A DNA stretch of 64,000 bases from Pseudoscleropodium purum (lineage: Eukaryota > Streptophyta > Bryopsida > Hypnales > Brachytheciaceae): assembly GCA_963969395.1 (NCBI GenBank), contig OZ017798.1, positions 4,030,001 to 4,094,000 of the forward strand, read 5' to 3'. Positions within the stretch are counted from its first letter, which is position 1. Every line of letters starts with the position of its first letter. Of this stretch, positions 45,397 to 58,017 are shown one piece after another. The position numbers were made by a program, and so were the translations under genes. The notes under the pieces are model-generated. The model was not told the origin of the DNA and ran no database searches. It saw only the letters and a list, made by a program, of their open reading frames with translations.

Positions 45397-46979
45397 CGCC
45401 CACGCTGCTGCTGCTGCTGCTTTCACAAAGGTGAAGAAGAGCGAGGGAGCTTTCAAGCTTCAGCAGGAAGAGGATGGTGGAATTGACAAGATAAAGTGCA
45501 AGAAGAGTTGCTGCGTTGATGAGGAGCTGCAGGGGCATAACTTACAATGGAGGAGAAGGAAGAAAGAAAGCAGAAGGGGTAAGTTATTAGTAGGAAGGAG
45601 ATGGCCAGATGGGTGCAGACGGTGCAGTGGTTTGTTGAGGAATTGTCGAAGCGCTGCCTGCTGCCACTTGGGCCTGGCCGTTATGCTCCTCTGGCCGTTT
45701 GCCCTTCCCGCCCTCGGGACTAAGGTAAGTTAAGCCTTCTTCTGACGCGGCTTCCACCCAAACAAAGCGTTCAACTTAGATTACAGTTTTTTTTAATTTC
45801 ATTTCGGGAGCAAAGGTGTCGTCGCTTCTTACTGGCGGCAAGTGTGAGGAATTTTGCCGATTACATGACCGAGCACACCAGCTTTGGTGTAAGCTTTGAA
45901 GTTTTGGTAGACTGGTGAGAAGCAATATCATTCTTGTATCTATTGTTTGACAATGCAATTTTGGAGTGTTTTTCGGTAAAATGTAGCTATGGAACTTCAG
46001 GTGTTAACACATGATTTTTGCGGTGATATATTGCACTCTTTCACATAATTGAGCTTGTGCATCATTGTGTCTCCAAATATTCTTTAGGTAAATGAAGAAA
46101 ATGATGGGCTTGTTGTTCAAGGTGGTCTTCCATGGACATAGATGAAATATGCAAATATGGACAAAAACTAGTTCATTATTAAAAAAAAATACCATCTTAT
46201 AAATTGTAGTAGTTTAGCAATATTGTCCACTAAGGTAGGACCAATCATTCCCAACCAGGGATCCATATCCAACTTTTAGAGTGTAATCATTTCCAACTGT
46301 AGTTTGAAATGTATTTTTTCCTCCTTTCTAAGGTTGAAATTAGTAAGGATGTGACACATGTTCCAAAATAGTAAATATGAAAGTAGGAATTTATGAATGG
46401 GAAAGTAGGGCCAAAGAGGATGAGAAAGTAGTTCTTGAATGATTGGAATTGAAAGAGTCTAAACATTAGCTATAGGTCCTAAGCACTTTTGGGCTTCCAA
46501 AATTGATAGTAATTTCAAATCAAGGGATAAAATTACTAAAAATTTTGCAATCCCCGTGATTTCTACCAGTATTCATTATATATTTTTAGGGGGTCTAAAA
46601 GGCCATCTCAGGCTTATTCTTGGCATTGTTCCTCCAATAGTTTGGGAACGGCCATTGTCAAAGTTTATTATTATTATTGTTATTATTATTTTTAAAATTA
46701 CAAAAAAATTCTAATTTTTTTTTTAAATTAAAAAAATTAAAAAATGATGAAGTAATTGCTATGCCACATCATAGTAAAAAATTTACATTACTTTATATTG
46801 CTTCAAAACATGCATAAATTATTATTGTATGTCATGGATGGTTCTTGTATATAAAAGTGAATCTTTGAATTATTATTGTTTGTTTTTCAATACAATTTAA
46901 ATTCATTCATTGGGCAATAACAATTGACATGACATTACAAAGTTAACCCCTAAATGCCTAAATTGTAATTGTATTTATT
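45397..46979. other. QCR8 upstream region and AT-rich spacer
   Basis: The first ~350 bp are GC-balanced, include a CTG run (about 45,404-45,421), and are probably the QCR8 5' leader and promoter. The rest is AT-rich without a gene. Confidence 0.5.
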
Positions 46980-48310
46980 GGCAACATAGAAATTTTGGGC
47001 AATTTACTACAAATGGAGTTTTTCTTTTTTTTCTTTGAAATTTTCACACATATGTACAAGGAGTAACTTTAAGACCCAACAATTTTCATAACTTTTGACT
47101 ACATAGCTAAGAAATTATTGTATGATATGTAATTTTGGATGTTTAGCAAGTAGCCCAAAAATTTATTAAAAATATATTTTTTTAAGAAATAAAGATTTGA
47201 AATTAATTTTCTAGATTTGTATATACATGGAAAGCTTTGAATCATTCCATTTTGATTAATGAGATGAAAGTTATGAAGAGTTTTAGTTTGTAGGCAATTA
47301 TAAATTTCCTACTCTAAAATAAACTTTGAAGTCCTTTATTTAACTCAATTTTTCATATTTAAAAAAAAAATCACGGTATGTAAATTGTTTATTACAACAT
47401 TACAACCATTGACATTGGCATTTTTCAATTCCACAACTAGATTCTTAACACTATAGTGTTTTGAATCATTCTCTACTTTTTCTACTTATTATTTTTTTTC
47501 TATATGTTTTACAATTCCAAATAATCTAAAAAATTTCAAGCATATAGACAACTTGCCTTGAAGAATGAATCCAAAGAAGCATCAACATTTTCAACATTTT
47601 TTCATGCAAATGGGACCTTGTGAATGCATAGTCACTCATAGTGCCACTTTTTAGTGTAAACATTGACATTTTAAATTTTAAAATTTTCATCCCTCCCTCC
47701 TCCTTCCTCCTCCTTCCTCCTCCCTTGTAATTTTCATAAATGAACTTATTTAACAATCAATATGGAATAATTCATCCCGTATCTGTATCCAATACTCATA
47801 TTCAATATTCAGCACATATTTGTATATAGTATTGTATCTATATCTAATATTCATTTTGTATTTCATATTTGGATGGCTCAAATTGAATCTCACAAGATCA
47901 ATAGCTTGTGATTTTTTGAGAAATCAACACCAATTTTGAACGTAAGCATTTTTAAGGAAGAAAAATCAACAGTTTGTAAATTTTTTGAGAGAGGGGAGGC
48001 TACTAATGTAAACTAGGGTGCACAACCTCTATAATCACAATAAATAGTGACCTTGTAAAGTATAGCTACCCAATTTTTTGTAAGGTCATAAAAAGGATTC
48101 TTGTCGCTAATATCTTGCAATCTACAAGGTGGAAATTTTTGAAACTTTTTCCACATTTTTTCAAACCAGATTACTACAAGATCCTACAAGATCCTACATT
48201 TACTTGAGCCCGTAGATGTTTTTTTTTCTAAAATTTGATACTTGTACTACAAATGGCAGTTTTGGAACGGTTATGGTGAAAGCATAGTCCAAATTAGGGG
48301 TTAATGAGCA
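46980..48310. repeat. Long AT-rich dispersed repeat, copy 1 (with a 427-bp insertion)
   Basis: Matches 53,490-54,420 in order and orientation. Shared landmarks include 'cataacttttgactacata' (47,089 and 53,610), 'atgtttagcaagtag' and 'ctttatttaactcaattttt'. The match is interrupted at 47,622-48,048. It is non-coding. Confidence 0.8.
47622..48048. repeat. ~430-bp dispersed element, copy 2, with 8-bp duplication
   Basis: GACCTTGT occurs at 47,614-47,621 and 48,049-48,056. The sister repeat at about 54,143 has the corresponding single site (gaccttgc), so the insertion boundaries are supported by an empty-site comparison. The interior matches 6,385-6,815. Confidence 0.75.
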
Positions 48311-49308
48311 CCTCCAACATTATATTTGATTAGAAAATTGAGTTTGTACAAATACATTTAATCTAAGAAGGCACGATTAACTTCAATAAATTATCAATCA
48401 CTATTATTTGTAGGTTGCGAAAATGAAAGAAATAAGGTGAAATCTTAGGTGAGTCTTACAGAATATGTTCATACTAGTCTGAGCATTATCCTTCAATTGG
48501 ATATGCCAAAAGAATCATTTTAATTTTCTCTTTTCACTAAAAATGGAAGGTTTTGGAGTGGTTTTTGGTACGACATAGTTGTCGTCTCATGGGACTTTTA
48601 AGGGTTAACAGTAATAAAAGTCAGTGAATAGAACAAAGCCAGAAAGAGCCCCTTGCGTTTTACTGCAACAACTACAAATGGGCGAAGTTCCTGGTCTACC
48701 GACTCAGAAAAAGCAGACCAAAACATTGTGCAACTCAAGACGCTGCTCCGTCATTTCCCCCTCGGTACCTGCTTCTCCTATCCTCGACATTACATCACCC
48801 ATCGTTGTAACGTTGATCTCGTCTACTACCGTACATGGTTTTACGCCCAGATGCCTCATTTCGATGTCTCCTTTGTATGATTGCAAGATTCCCTAAACCT
48901 CCAGGTAATGAGCTAAAGAGCCCACTCAAGAGCTTAGTATAAGCCTTTGAAGAAGCTAAATGAAAACTAGATGCACTGCTAACTAAGCATGTGTCACGCT
49001 GTCTAAACTTTTCTCCAAGAAAAAATCCCCAAGCGCTGGCAACGACCTTTTAAGCTAGAAAAAAACAGGCTTCTCAAGGAGTAAAATGGTACATGAAAAT
49101 GGTACAGTATTCGTCGAATTCTTGAGAGATGATGACATCATGAAAGCCTCAGTGCAATTCCAAGACCATCCTTCAGGTGCACACATGATTCTGGTCCAAC
49201 TCTTTCATGATGCTGCATGTATACATGGGATGCTCTCCAGCCATTTTTTCATATTTTATCACAGGTTGCACTGCAAGGATTTGGCGTCCTCTTCTCCACA
49301 AGTAGGTA
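48311..49308. other. Spacer with a GC-balanced segment downstream of Crooked neck
   Basis: 48,620-49,080 is less AT-rich than its surroundings and has open frames on both strands (48,624-48,896 plus; 48,704-48,886 minus), but none shows a recognised family or codon pattern that decides a strand. It could be an old exon or 3' region. Confidence 0.35.
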
Positions 49309-52300
49309 TCAAGATTCATCATCGGAACCTCTCTTCTGCCTTTTCCATTTGTAAGCAGCTTCCAAAATTTTGAGGTTAGGAGCCATGCCTGTCTCGTCAG
49401 GGAAGATGTAGTCGGTATACTCCTCAAAACCAGCAGGTGTTCCATCCTCAGCAGTTATTGGACGCTTTCGTTTCACTTTCCTTGGCAATTTTCTTTGAAC
49501 AGCTGTAGGATCTCCAAATTCTCCAAAGTTGCGCTCTGTTTCCTTCCACTCCTCAAGTAACATGGCTCTCTCTTCTTTCTGCTCAGGTGCTGACGTTCGC
49601 AGGCTATCATACGCCCTTTCAAACACCCCTAAATGACCAGAAGTTACAATACACTTAAATTAGTACACAATTTTAAAGCTATAATGGCCATAACAATAAA
49701 CATAAATGACTAATAGACGCAAAGCAAACTGAGAAATACTTGGGAGACATGCTCGTAACATCCAGAAGACCACGTCAATAGACAAAAAACCAAAGAATTA
49801 CAGCTAAAGCGCCGACGGAACTAGGAAATCAAATCAAATCAGACTGCATTACCTCTCGTTCTCTGGGCACGATCTTCAGCCTGTCTTGCTGCCTTGGCCA
49901 TATCAGGCTCTCGGCCTTCTTCTTGGGCAGCCACATCCTCTTCCAGGGGTACTGCTGCCTCAAACTTGGCATAACTTACCCAAACCTTCAAATGCTTGGT
50001 CCGGTCAAGGAGTCTCTCATAAAGTTGCCGTGTGAGGTCATGCTCCCCCTCGGATATTTCAAACTCAATGTAACCCTGCATTGTACAATACACACGTCAG
50101 AACTCGTCAATACTAGCTCTGTAGCAGCACTTTTCAAATTAAAGAATTAACTTCTAAACCTGACAAGGTCACAAATGCTGATGAGGGGAACATGTCTGCT
50201 TCTGCTTTCTCAATTTCCAAAGGCGAATAAAATGAATCTGCTCAGAGGTGCTATCCAATTGTGCGAACCATAAGTTTCTTGTACATAAAAGAGGCAAGAC
50301 AGAGAATTGGTGTACGATCAAGTAAAACAAATAAACCAACAGCCGTCACCAACCTTCCACAGCAACTCAGGCATATCGAGAAGTGGTTGTGTAATAGCAA
50401 TTTCGAAGATTGAGCGCCCCCTTTCAGTCTCTCCTAAGGACCTCTCTAATTCTGCGTATTTGCTCCATGCATAGCAGTTTGCTGGTGACCACTCCAGGTA
50501 CTTCTCATAAAGAGTTCGACAACGACTTATGTTACCAAGCTGCAGCTCTATCTCAATGTATGTCTTGAAAATCTGTGACAAGCAAGCAAACAGTGTCAAC
50601 TTTGAGGGAGAGTAATAAAGCCATCAGGGAAGTCAATTGAAACTCAATCACAAATTGAAGGTGCAAAAAATAATCATGCGTTCATAGTAGCCAATGAAGA
50701 ACCTGACAGCAAGTCCAGCGTTATTAATCCAGAACTGCCTTTCACACCAACCATAGGGAGAGGAGGCAAAGACGCAACAAAAGAAAAATTCAGACAAGTA
50801 CCTTGTCTTTTGGAGCCCTTCCAATAGCATTGCCTAAGATCATTCGTGCAGCTTTTAGATCTTTCTGCCGAATCTCAAATTGCGCTGCCATGATCCATAT
50901 CTTCGCAAACGTAAACTTTGCATGCGGAATAATGCCCAAGCACGCCCTGTAATAAATATAAGAAATGCGATGAGACCTTATACAAATAAAGAGATTTTCA
51001 AGCACGCCCTGTAATAAGTATAAGAAATGCGATGAGACCTTATACAAATAAAGAGATTTTCAAGCACGGAGAATAGAAAATTCAAGTGAACTGTTCGTAA
51101 AAAGCATGTTCAATAAAAATACAAGAACTGGAGAATAAGATTACGTGGACCAGCAGGTACATACTTGAAAACATCTCTAGTCCTATCGTAGTCTTCAGCC
51201 TCCAGCTCCTCGTAAAGAGCATAGTTGATCCTAAGAACAAGATGCGTGGAATGTCAGGTCCAATCACGACACAAAAAACGTCAGACGGAAGGAATATGAA
51301 ATTCAAATAAGAAAGGCAGGGACAACTCGTCGAACTCTACTACAAGACTGTAGCCAGCAAAGAGGAATTGGAAAATCAGCAGTACCATAGATAAATGTAG
51401 CGTTGCCAGTATCGCTTCTGCTCAGCAGGAGGCACGTTGGCAATCGCCCTCTCGTAAACCTCTCGGACCTTTTCCTTATCACCCACACTTTCTTCCAAGC
51501 GAGCATAGTCGAACCACGAATCATAGTTCAACGGGTTTTTCTTCACTTCTTCTTCATATTGAAACCGCCTTTTCCCCACAATCACATTCTCAATCCCCTC
51601 TCTGTCACCATATTGCTTCTCGAATTGGACGAACTTCTGATATAGTGTCTCTGCTTTCCCCTTTGGAATATGATCTAAAGCATACTTGAATATCACTCTG
51701 GCACGCTCGAGCTCCTTGCATCTCTCTTCAAATTGAGCAAAAGCAACAAAAAGTTCCTCCGTCTGCCCATCTTCACCCAACTGCTCCATGGCACGCTCGT
51801 AGCATTGTCTAGCTCGGGCAATTTCACCACTCTTCACTTCAAACTTCGCATACCGAATCCAAGCTTTATCACCAGGGTGACATTCTACATATCTACATGT
51901 TTCAAACCAAAGCAAAGAAAGTTGAGTATAACATATTAAAAATGACAGCCAGTATGACAAGGCCAAAAATAAGCACTATCATGAAATGCTATGCACCCTA
52001 ATCCCTAAACAGATCGATTGCAGCATTTGAACTCCAGAATAGGTCAAAAGTCTCAGACTACAAAACCTGTCGTAGATTGACCTCGCCCGATCGATTTCGT
52101 TGTACCGAAGCTCAAACTTTATATACGCAGCCCAGCCATGATGATCAGGTTCCCAAGTCATCCACCGCTCAAAGATTTGTCGAGCTCCAGGCAAATTTCC
52201 TAACATCTCCTCCATGTGAATATACTTGTACCAAAGTTGGTCGATTCTCGGGAGCAAAGACACAGCCCGGTCCCACACATTCCGGGCATGATTGACGAAC

Positions 52301-52740
52301 TTGTTTTTCATTTCCATCTCGCTGTACTTCAGCCATAGCGTGGAGTTCGTGTAATCTACTTCGATAGCGCGTTCCCAAATCGACCGTGCGCGAGCGAAGT
52401 CGCGCTGGCTCTCCTCCCACTGCGCATACTTCACCCAGACGCTGGTGTTCCATCGCACTCTCCGAATTAGGTCTTCGTACTCCTTTCGCTTCCGCAAGCG
52501 ATACTCCGCGAGCTCTTCCGCATCGGTGATCTTCTGCTTCGGCGGTCGGATTTCGGCCTCCTGGCGCTCCCGAGCCTCACGCAAAATCTGCTCCGCGGTG
52601 ATCTGCACAGGCGCAGGGGTTTTGTTCTTGACGCGCGTGGGACGAGGGAGCTTCACCTCCGTCTCCTTGCGCGTAAGGAATCCTAACGCCGGGTCGCCCT
52701 CCTTGTTGCTCGGAGGCTCTTGATACTGCGTGATCTCCAT
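49309..52740 (-). CDS. CRNKL1: Crooked neck / CLF1 pre-mRNA splicing factor (HAT repeats)
   Basis: Seven exons: 52,740-52,067; 51,892-51,386; 51,230-51,165; 50,946-50,802; 50,572-50,354; 50,075-49,853; 49,628-49,309. They give 717 codons without a stop. Nearly the whole protein is tandem half-TPR (HAT) repeats, seen as W-x-x-Y/W-A-x-x-E and A-R-x-I/V-x-E-R-A patterns (for example [13 protein letters not shown], then ARSIWERA). It ends with a conserved YTDYIFPDE block and a Lys/Arg-rich tail. Crooked neck/Clf1/Syf3 is a scaffold of the Prp19-associated (NTC) spliceosome complex in the nucleus and is essential for spliceosome activation. ATG 52,740 (MEITQYQ) precedes the repeats directly. Confidence 0.96.
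50938..51061. repeat. 2 x 62-bp tandem duplication across a 3' splice site
   Basis: Units 50,938-50,999 and 51,000-51,061 differ at one base. The duplicated segment includes the exon-4 acceptor of the Crooked neck gene (TTACAG|GGCGTGC on the minus strand) and the first bases of the exon, so a second, upstream acceptor exists with exon start at 51,008. Confidence 0.95.
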
Positions 52741-52810
52741 CACGACAAAACGAAATCCCGCCCAGCGCACGAGCAAAACTGGAAATTTCAAAATTGAAAT
52801 GGAAGGCCCT

Positions 52811-52830
52811 AAACCCTAACAAAACCCTAA
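52811..52830. promoter_or_regulatory. Two telo-box motifs upstream of Crooked neck
   Basis: AAACCCTAA at 52,811-52,819 and again at 52,822-52,830, 70-90 bp before the start codon. Telo-boxes are common in promoters and leaders of plant housekeeping and translation-related genes. Confidence 0.5.
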
Positions 52831-52947
52831 AAGGAAACGCAGGGTCATCATCCCAAAGGGAAAGAATCACATGGTGATGACGAGACGAGAGTGGAGGTGT
52901 ACAGAGAAACGATGAATCGAGAAACCAGATCTGCAAAGGGGCAGGGG

Positions 52948-52973
52948 CAGCAGCAGCAGCAGCAGCAGCAACA
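52948..52973. repeat. (CAG)n trinucleotide tract
   Basis: About eight CAG units in the upstream leader region of the Crooked neck gene. Confidence 0.9.
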
Positions 52974-53089
52974 GTGAAAATTCGAAGGCAAAGGAGGTGA
53001 AGAAGCTTGGATCACTCCAGCTAACAGACGCAGACGAAATGACCCCGCAAGTGGAAAAAGGTCGGGACCATTTGGTGAAGGGTTTAGGG

Positions 53090-53489
53090 TGCAAATTGTT
53101 TAGTGAAGATTTTTTTGCTCAAAATAATCATAAAAGGTGCAAATTGAGTGGGAATTGTTAACCCATATAGTGCTATATCCAACATTTTGAGGCTCAAAAT
53201 ACTTTCAAATTTCTTGTACCCAAAGGCTAAAATCTTCATCTATATATTTGTTCTTTAACAAATTCAATCATAGTACTCTTAGTTGACTTGTTGAAGTACA
53301 TCCTTCAGAAATTTTAAAGTAAAAATATCCAAATTCAATATGCCTAAATTTCAAAAAATAGATTTTTGAAGTTTTGTCTTTCAAAATTTTAAGGAAAAAA
53401 CATTTATCTCCCATAAATTCTGCAACTTAGTCAATATGTTGAAAAATGGGTTGAGGATTTATATGCATAAATTTAATCGTAAAGGTCAA
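53090..53489. other. AT-rich spacer
   Basis: No gene or recognised repeat seen. Confidence 0.4.
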
Positions 53490-54420
53490 AATTGTGTTTT
53501 TTGACAACATAGTGAATTTGGGCAACCCTACAAATAGAATTTATATTTTTTTTTCTTTGAAATTTTCACACAAAATGTTTTTGAGGATTAGCTTCAAGGC
53601 CCAACAAATTTCATAACTTTTGACTACATAATTAAAAAGTTATTGCATGATATGTAATTTTCAATGTTTAGCAAGTAGTCCAAAAAATTCTTAAAAAATC
53701 ACTATTTTCAAAAATAAAAAATTTTAATTGGTTTTCTAGATTTGCAAATATGTGGAAAGCTTTAAATCATTCTATTTTGATTTATGAGATGAAAGTTATG
53801 AGGTGTTCTAGTTTGCAAGCAATTATGGATTCCTTCCTCTAAAATAAACTTTGGAGTCCTTTATTTAACTCAATTTTTAATATTTTTGAAAAAAATAAAA
53901 GCATATGATATAGATTTTTTATTACTAAATTACAACCACTAGAATTGGAATTTTTCAATTCCATAATTAAATTCTTAACACTTTAGTGTTTTGAATCATT
54001 TTCTACTTTTTTCTACTTACTATTTTTTTCCTATATGTTGTGTAATTCCAAATGATTTGAAATTTTTCAAGCATGTAGCCAACTTAATTAGGAAAAGAAT
54101 TCAAAGAAGCACCACCATTTTAGACATTTTTTCATAGAAAAATGACCTTGCAAAGTGCAGCTGCCTAGTTTTCAGTAAGGCCAAAAAAAGATTTTTATCA
54201 ATTCAAAAGCTAATATCTTGTAATCTATAGGATAAGGATTTTTGAAATTTTTTCCACATCTTTTCAAACTATCTTACTACAAAATCTTATGGTTTTATAT
54301 GTTCAAAAATGTTTTTTTCTAAAACTTTGTATTTGTATTAGAAATGGCAGTTTTAGAGTGTTTTGAGTGAAATTATAGTCTTTGACCTTTAGGGATTAAC
54401 CAAAAAAAACTTCCATATTC
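53490..54420. repeat. Long AT-rich dispersed repeat, copy 2 (uninterrupted)
   Basis: Same order of blocks as 46,980-48,310 but without the 427-bp insertion. The terminal ~230 bp also occur at about 17,565-17,785 inside the 25-kb element. Confidence 0.8.
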
Positions 54421-54841
54421 ACTTTTAAAATCATTATAATTGATTTTCCACCCAAAGTTTGAAAAAAAATCATTATCTATACATAAATATTTATTAATTC
54501 ATAAAAATTACCAAGACTTTGTCAATTGATTATATAAAAGCTAAATTTAACTTGATAGTGGTGCTTTGATTTGAAGGTCATCACCTAGGGTTTTTTGGGT
54601 GTAAAAATAAAAACCATTATTTGAAAAGTTTTCATACTATTCTTCATGGCTACTTTTTCCTCTTCAAAAAATTTGAAATGATCAGATTACAGTTTTTGTC
54701 ATTTTTACCAATTTTCTTTTTGCTTGTAGCTGAAAGTACAAAAAATTCTGATTTGTTGCATTATGGGGAGTATTGGGAGTATTATGAACTTTAAAAAAAC
54801 ATGAAAAACATGAAAAAATGGAAATTAATCCCTAAATGCCC

Positions 54842-55392
54842 AAGGCACCAAAATCTAGTGTTTGTAAAACTTTGAAGTTAAATAAAACCTAATCAAGTTG
54901 CTATTTTTAGTAGTTTATATTTCTGTAAAGTTCTTCTTGAAGTCTTGTTTTAGCATCAAAATCCAATCTTGAAAATAAATGATAGTGATTTTTCTATTCA
55001 AGATTTTGTGCAAAGGTACCCATTGCAATCTTGACTTCCCCCATAGAGTTGAGAACTCTTGGAAGTGAGCCTCAAATATACTAGATCTTGGAGAAAAAAT
55101 CACATTCAAAATTCATTTAAGAAAATTATAGAGTAGAATTTAAGAAGCCATAAATTGATTGGAGTTAATCATAGTAGGCCCTTTAACCTCATTTGTTTTT
55201 GTTCACCAACTTTTTAGATTTGACTTGTGAAAAGAGGATTGAAAGACTTTACATCACTTTTGTAGTTTTAACACCCTCATGGTCAAACATTATAATCTTT
55301 CACTCCATAAGTGATATTATTGTGTTTTCTTTTCTTATGAGATTTCTAACAAATCTAATTTAAATTTTGTATGGTTACAATTTTTTTTTAAA
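54842..55392. repeat. Inverted repeat arm, left
   Basis: It matches 59,811-60,334 in inverse orientation: 'gttgctatttttagtag' corresponds to 'tagcaacttggt' inverted, and the blocks around 'attcaagattttgtgcaa' and 'gtcaaacattataatctttc' also pair. The sequence is diverged and non-coding. Confidence 0.7.
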
Positions 55393-56495
55393 TTGATAAA
55401 ACTTATTAAAATGTTAGTATTTTGTTTAATTTAGAGCAAAGCTCAAAACAAGCCTTGAGCGTTTAGGGGCTAAATAGAATACTACAAATAATGCCTTCCC
55501 AAAAATTGAAGCCTAAAAGATAATTATTGACTCTAAAATTTCAATAAAAAAATTCCGAGAAAATAGATGCTATAGTGTTCAAATTATTAGAAAGTAGTGA
55601 AAACATCTTTTTTTTAAATAAGAAATTTCTAAAAATTTGATTGAGATGAGATTTTATAAAAGACACATAGAAAAGAATGATCAAATGACTAGAAATGCAT
55701 GTACAAAAGAAACCTTTTTGCACCTATGTAGAGGAAAAGGAATTCATTAGAGAAAATTTGGCCCATGCAATGAACTCTTTGACTTTCTGCAATTGTGCAA
55801 ATTTAGAGGAAAAAAAGTATTTAAAAAAAAATCATTTTAGTCCCCAGTCTTGAATGTCACAAATTATGATCACATGGACTAAATAAATAAATAGTAATTC
55901 TTTTTTGTAAATGCACATTATCATGCAATCAAACATCCCATTGCATGGTCCTAATTTTGTCTAATGTAACATACTTTAAATTCCGTTACCAAATACTAGC
56001 ATTTCTAATAAAAGAACATGACCTCTAAATTTCTAAATGGAAATTATTGTTTTGGAGTCGTTATAGTACTCCAATACCCTAAAACTTGAAAGTATAACAA
56101 ATTAGAAAATTTGAGTTTTAAATAATAAAATATTCTTAAAATTTATTTAAAAAAAAATACAGATCACCTTAGGCAACACAACATTTAACTTTGGTATAAT
56201 TTTAAAGTAAAACAAGCAAAAAAAAACTTTAAAAAATTATACTCAATTGTAGTAGGCAAGAAAAAGTTGACTTCAAAATAGTACAAATGTTTTACATTCA
56301 ATTTACCCTCTTGTTTACATAGTACATAGATTATAATCTAATATAAAATAAATATAATTTTTTATGTTATTGGATAAATAACAATTAGTCTATTGTAACA
56401 AGAATATTACATTAAAGCTCAAATACAATTTAAAAGGCTAAATTAGATTAACAAAAGTTTAACCAAATTATAGTAGAACTAGTCCTTTAAGGATA
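55393..56495. other. AT-rich spacer
   Basis: No gene seen; very AT-rich with poly-A/T runs. Confidence 0.45.
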
Positions 56496-58017
56496 CTATT
56501 CTGTGAATGTGAGTGTGAGCTTGTGAGCTTGTGAGCTTGTGAAAGTATAATTTTTTAGAGATTCTATTTAAAAATTGTGGTCAAAATTTATTATTTTTGA
56601 TAAATTTTAGTACCTATTTCCATGGACCTAATTACTGTGAACCTATTATCGTGGTCCCTTAGTCAACCTTAATGTGCTACTTATTGGACTTTGCTAAATT
56701 TTCAGAAGAAAAAAATTGGTTATTAATTATGATTTGTTTGAAATCGATTGAGAATGTTCTATTTAGATTTAGATTTTTATGATCACTTCCATCTTGTTGC
56801 TGGGTACCTCTCGACGCCAAGAGGAGTCCTATTAGCTATGGAAGAAAAAAAAAATTCTCTCCCTAGAACAAGAGAGACTCCTCTCAACACCAAGAGGTAC
56901 CCAACAACAAGAAGGGAGTGATTATAAAAATCTAAATCTTAATGGAACAACCATAGTTGATTTCAAACAGATCTTAATTAATAACCAATATTTTTCTTCT
57001 TAAAATCTAAAAAAATTCAATAAGAAGCACATTAAGATGGCAAGTGCTCGATCCTCCTCTTAGCAATGAGAGGTCCCAAGCAACAAGAAGTGATTAACCA
57101 AATGACCGTCTGATCAAAGATGAAAGAATTGGACTCCCAAAAGAACCTACAAAAAGATAATGATCAATTAATCAACACTTTGGTGCAATTAAGCTCATTT
57201 TTTATAAAAATAATTCATATCAACCAAATATTTTCTTCCAAAATCTTAATAAGGTCAATTACCAACACATCAAGATAGAAGTATAGGTATCTCCAGTTGC
57301 CTCAAGAGGATCCTCACTATTACAAAATAGTGATCAACAAAAATGAAATTCAATGCAGCTAAGCTTTTTCCACAAGTAATGAATTCCTATGAATAAAATT
57401 TTGTTTCTAAAATCTAAACAAGTTCACCAACTTGCAAATTAGAAAAGAAATATTGGTACCCTTCTATTGATCCTAAGAAGATCTAGGATGCCAAAAGAGA
57501 ATGATCAACCAAAATAAAATTCACTGTCACAAAGATCATTATATATAAAAATAATTCTTATCAACAATTTAAAAAAAAAAAATCTAAGCAAGTTCAACAA
57601 TAGTGCATCAAAAGAAAATGATTGGTAGCATGCTATAAGCCCTGAAAAGACCCACATTGCTATATGATAGTGATCAATCAATATTCTATGCAAACTTATT
57701 TCCATCTCCATTCATCTTTCACATCAATTGAGTTCATCATTTTCATAATGTATACTTTTAATATTTTAAACACAACACTAAATATTATAATTTTCATCCA
57801 AATCTACATAACCATAGTAATAGGTTCATAGTAATAGGTCCATAGTCATAGGTACAAAAATTCACTAAAAATAGTAAATTTTGACTAAAATTTTAAGATG
57901 GAATGTATTTTTAAAATATTATTAAGTTTCTTAGAGCTTCTTCAAATTCTTGAGCTCAATGCTCACATAATCCCTATTCACTGTTTACAAGTTCGCATTT
58001 GTATGCTCACAAAATAG
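56496..58017. mobile_element. 1.5-kb fold-back (FB-like) element
   Basis: The outer arms pair as inverted repeats (left from 56,496 CTATTCTGTGAATGTGAG; right end CTCACAAAATAG at 58,006-58,017), and 56,555-56,650 pairs with about 57,790-57,910. Inside, 56,660-56,850 pairs with 56,870-57,050 around a short A-rich loop. The right arm unit (about 175 bp, with 'aatattttcttc..aaaatct' and 'agtgatcaa' blocks) recurs about three more times to 57,700 in decayed tandem form. It is non-coding. A target duplication was not found. Confidence 0.65.
56515..56538. repeat. 3 x 8-bp GTGAGCTT
   Basis: Three exact tandem copies near the left end of the fold-back element, a typical subterminal short repeat. Confidence 0.9.

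Noticed and set aside
45362..45733. Plus-strand frames overlapping QCR8 exon 1
   Set aside because: They are shadows of QCR8 and its CTG-rich leader; the minus-strand QCR8 model is complete and conserved.
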